The notes below the pieces were generated by a model. That model searched no databases, had not been told where the DNA came from, and worked only from the letters and a program-made list of their open reading frames with translations. Below are positions 61,899 to 64,000 of a stretch of DNA of 64,000 nt, piece by piece. The stretch lies in the NCBI RefSeq assembly GCF_900177625.1, contig NZ_FXAU01000003.1, positions 124,001 through 188,000 on the forward strand, given 5' to 3'. This DNA is from Sphingobacterium psychroaquaticum. GTDB taxonomy: Bacteria; Bacteroidota; Bacteroidia; Sphingobacteriales; Sphingobacteriaceae. Each line of letters starts with the position of its first letter. Position 1 is the stretch's first letter. The position numbers and the translations under genes are program-made.

Positions 61899-63773
61899 TT
61901 ATTTTTTCGCATTCCATTGGTAGCGTAAGCCCATGTTGTACCAACGACCCGGCATCGGGATCGCCATACTCTCAATATAGGTAACATCGAATAGATTTTG
62001 AAAATCTGCATATACCTGGAAGGCACCTGCGGTATAACTTAAACGCGCATCAGAAAGGAAGTAGCTTTTGTTTGAAATACGTTGATTCAACCGATTTGCA
62101 AGAGAAATGGACCAACGATCCTGCGTTGCCGATAGTACTAATTTTGCCTGATGTTTCAGGTTCTCCATTTGATATTTTGAAATCAAATTGGGATCGGTCT
62201 CCATACTCGGGTGTAGATAATTATAACCTAGGTTAATTTGATAGAACCAATGATTGACAGAGCCTAATGTGTAGTTGATATTCGTGTTTACCCCATTGAC
62301 AATATTGTTGCCCATGTTAAAGGGTTGATATGGTTGTGTGTTGTCGTTGCGAACCCAGTCAATGAAACTTTTTATACGACGATGGAAATATCCTGCATGT
62401 GCGGTAACACCTTTATGCTGATATTTTATGGCCCCTTCTATTTGCCATGCATTCTCGGGGCTTAACGCTGCATTTCCCACATTGCTGGGTTGTTTCAGAT
62501 ATAGATCGGTAAAGGATGGTATACGTTGACTCGAGCCGGCATTAAGCACTAACTTCCATCGGTTATCGAGTTGGTACCCCATATCAATACCAGGGTACAA
62601 TTGCCAGCCATATTGACTATTGTAATTTAAATAGGCGCCGATATTGACGATTAATTTGTTTAATTTTTCGGTGCGAAATTCGGCATAAGCACCATGGTTG
62701 TTGCGGTCGTGTTGACCAATATTTGAACTACTTATGCGCTCCAATCGACTTTCCCAGCCCAATCCAAAATCACCGAATGACGTTTGGTATCTACTGTTTA
62801 ACTCCATACTGAACGCATTGTTGTAATGGCGGCTACGTGCGCGGGATAGATCATTTCTAAAATAACGATAGTCGTCCTCATTATAACGATTGCTAATGCG
62901 TGGGTTCAACGAAAGATTGTCGGTCAGTTGATGCCTGGTAGCAAGGCTTGCCAACACTGTTTCTACAATCTCTTCCGATTCTTTATCACCGGGAGCAGCA
63001 TAGAACCCATTTGCGCCAAATTTGTTATACATATAACTACCCATCCACTCGGCCTGGTGACGGCTGTCTATTGTTAGATTTCCTTGGTAATGTATTTTGT
63101 CGTTTTGTGCTGCGGTGTTATACCGCTGTCCATTTGTTTTTTCCTTACTGTAGTATAGCTGATGTTGATGTTTTTCTTGGTACCAGGCAGCCCCCAGTTG
63201 TGCGCCCGCACCATAATAGATTCCATCCTTTTCTTCTTCATCTCTGTTTTTAAAGGAAGAGCCACCATAAATATGTGCTGTGATACTGCTGTTTTCAACG
63301 CGCTTGGTTACGATGTTAATGGCACCTGTCAACGAATTGATACCATAAATGCGGGCAGCGGCGCCACGGATTACTTCTATCCGTTCGATCGACTCTAATG
63401 GAATAGGTAGATTTAAATTGTGGTGTGCCGTTTGTGGATCGGAGACCTTAATTCCGTTCAGTAAGATGAGTGTTTGCTCAAAGCTGCCTCCATCTATGCT
63501 CACATCAGCTTGTGTGCCAAAAGGGCCACGTTGGCGAACATCCACACCGTTTAAGAAAGGGAGAACTTCATTTAATGAGCGAGCCGGTAGCTTTTTGATA
63601 TCGGCAGCTGTCATTATTTCGATATTTCTATTGTCTTTACTAAAAGGTATTTGTAGTCTGTTTTCTGTGATAATTATTTCTTTAATACTGTCCTGCTTTA
63701 CATTTTGTCCGGTGCCAATGAATGGAATCAAAGCGGCGGATGTTAGTAAATATGTTTTTATTTTATTGTTCAT
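61899..63773 (-). CDS. BtuB-like TonB-dependent receptor
   Basis: 624 aa, short for a TonB receptor and close to BtuB. Signal peptide ending near GTGQ, a TonB-box-like stretch (KEIIITENR, about residues 31-39), plug (about 40-160; LNEVLPFLNGVDVRQRGPFGTQADVSIDGGSFEQTLILLNG) and barrel with C-terminal GLRYQWNAKK. The plug resembles BtuB, but no cobalamin riboswitch can fit in the 52-bp gap upstream, so vitamin B12 is only one option. It is divergent from a MocR/GntR regulator gene. Confidence 0.92.
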   Translation of the reverse strand: MNNKIKTYLLTSAALIPFIGTGQNVKQDSIKEIIITENRLQIPFSKDNRNIEIMTAADIKKLPARSLNEVLPFLNGVDVRQRGPFGTQADVSIDGGSFEQTLILLNGIKVSDPQTAHHNLNLPIPLESIERIEVIRGAAARIYGINSLTGAINIVTKRVENSSITAHIYGGSSFKNRDEEEKDGIYYGAGAQLGAAWYQEKHQHQLYYSKEKTNGQRYNTAAQNDKIHYQGNLTIDSRHQAEWMGSYMYNKFGANGFYAAPGDKESEEIVETVLASLATRHQLTDNLSLNPRISNRYNEDDYRYFRNDLSRARSRHYNNAFSMELNSRYQTSFGDFGLGWESRLERISSSNIGQHDRNNHGAYAEFRTEKLNKLIVNIGAYLNYNSQYGWQLYPGIDMGYQLDNRWKLVLNAGSSQRIPSFTDLYLKQPSNVGNAALSPENAWQIEGAIKYQHKGVTAHAGYFHRRIKSFIDWVRNDNTQPYQPFNMGNNIVNGVNTNINYTLGSVNHWFYQINLGYNYLHPSMETDPNLISKYQMENLKHQAKLVLSATQDRWSISLANRLNQRISNKSYFLSDARLSYTAGAFQVYADFQNLFDVTYIESMAIPMPGRWYNMGLRYQWNAKK

Positions 63774-63825
63774 GCTGCAAAAGTGCTATCTTTCCGGATT
63801 GTTTAACTGATCCGTTTTTTAAAAT

Positions 63826-64000
63826 ATGAGTAGTCCGGTTGAGAATTTATTACTAACCATTGTGAAGTTGGATAGAAAGGCACAGATGCCGATTTACTTA
63901 CAAGCCGTACAACAATTGGTTAATGCTATTCAACGGGGCTATCTTTTGGTTGGGACAAAAATGCCGGGAACACGGGTTTTAGGGCATTTATTGGTGGTGC
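63826..64000 (+). CDS. GntR/MocR-family regulator (3' truncated by window edge)
   Basis: Only the first 58 codons are visible, from ATG 63826. The start of a GntR winged-helix domain is clear: MPIYLQAVQQLVNAIQRGYL, then VGTKMPGTRVLG, which matches the PIYxQ...I..G.L..GTxLPxxR pattern. The Bacteroidota version of this motif is usual in MocR proteins that carry a PLP-binding aminotransferase-like domain, but that part is outside the window. It is divergent from the BtuB-like receptor gene with 52 bp between them and probably regulates it. Confidence 0.8.
   Translation, partial: MSSPVENLLLTIVKLDRKAQMPIYLQAVQQLVNAIQRGYLLVGTKMPGTRVLGHLLVV

Noticed and set aside
61899-63825. Cobalamin riboswitch for the BtuB-like receptor
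   Set aside because: Only 52 bp lie between the receptor start and the divergent gene, too little for the riboswitch.

Overview
The window looks like a chromosomal segment of a Bacteroidota bacterium, most likely Sphingobacteriaceae (Sphingobacterium/Pedobacter/Olivibacter type). The signs are a SusC/SusD pair, several TonB-dependent receptors, a type IX secretion (CHU_C) sorting domain, many Bacteroidota-type TAnnTTTG promoter elements, few Shine-Dalgarno sequences, and exported proteins of SusD, DUF1080, DUF4397 and DPP-IV type. No rRNA, tRNA, IS element, prophage or CRISPR array was recognised. The genus is inference.

Region 1 (1-19138, all + strand) is a polysaccharide utilisation locus (PUL). 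In order it encodes GH51 (5' end outside the window), GH127/GH146 beta-L-arabinofuranosidase, SusC, SusD, a tandem GH43 protein, GH2, GH105 (unsaturated glucuronyl hydrolase), DUF2264 (GH154-like), a BNR_4 beta-propeller lipoprotein (GH145/PL42-like) and an amidohydrolase. The combination fits arabinogalactan-protein side chains: arabinose removal, cleavage of Rha-GlcA caps, and beta-galactan trimming. Terminators after the GH127/146 and SusD genes and an internal promoter suggest at least three transcription units.

Region 2 (19176-25163) may be a stress/signalling island: an ECF sigma factor, an acidic proline-rich small protein, a small lipoprotein, a small membrane protein, an SDR oxidoreductase, a phytochrome-like histidine kinase with an unusual chromophore pocket, and a divergent NarL-type response regulator.

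Region 3 (25170-48228) is mostly housekeeping: threonine aldolase, GNAT, UbiD-family decarboxylase, AsnB, DPP-IV, DUF1080, FolB, Hsp20, an MFS exporter, SMC, a DUF4397 lipoprotein, an EamA exporter with an Lrp/AsnC regulator, a large FAD/Fe-S oxidoreductase, a lipoprotein and a HAD phosphatase. Convergent pairs are commonly separated by strong terminator hairpins, several of them bidirectional.

Region 4 (48307-64000) is envelope-related. Two divergent TonB receptors (one Oar-like) are followed by a three-gene secreted-protein cluster: a repeat protein and a second protein that share a C-terminal G-K-P-H tail, and a T9SS type-B sorted protein. Convergent to it is a small membrane-anchored HTH regulator with a 29-bp palindrome upstream. 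An integral membrane protein, a BtuB-like receptor and the start of a divergent MocR/GntR regulator close the window. The secreted cluster with its shared tail and regulator is the best candidate for an undescribed system.
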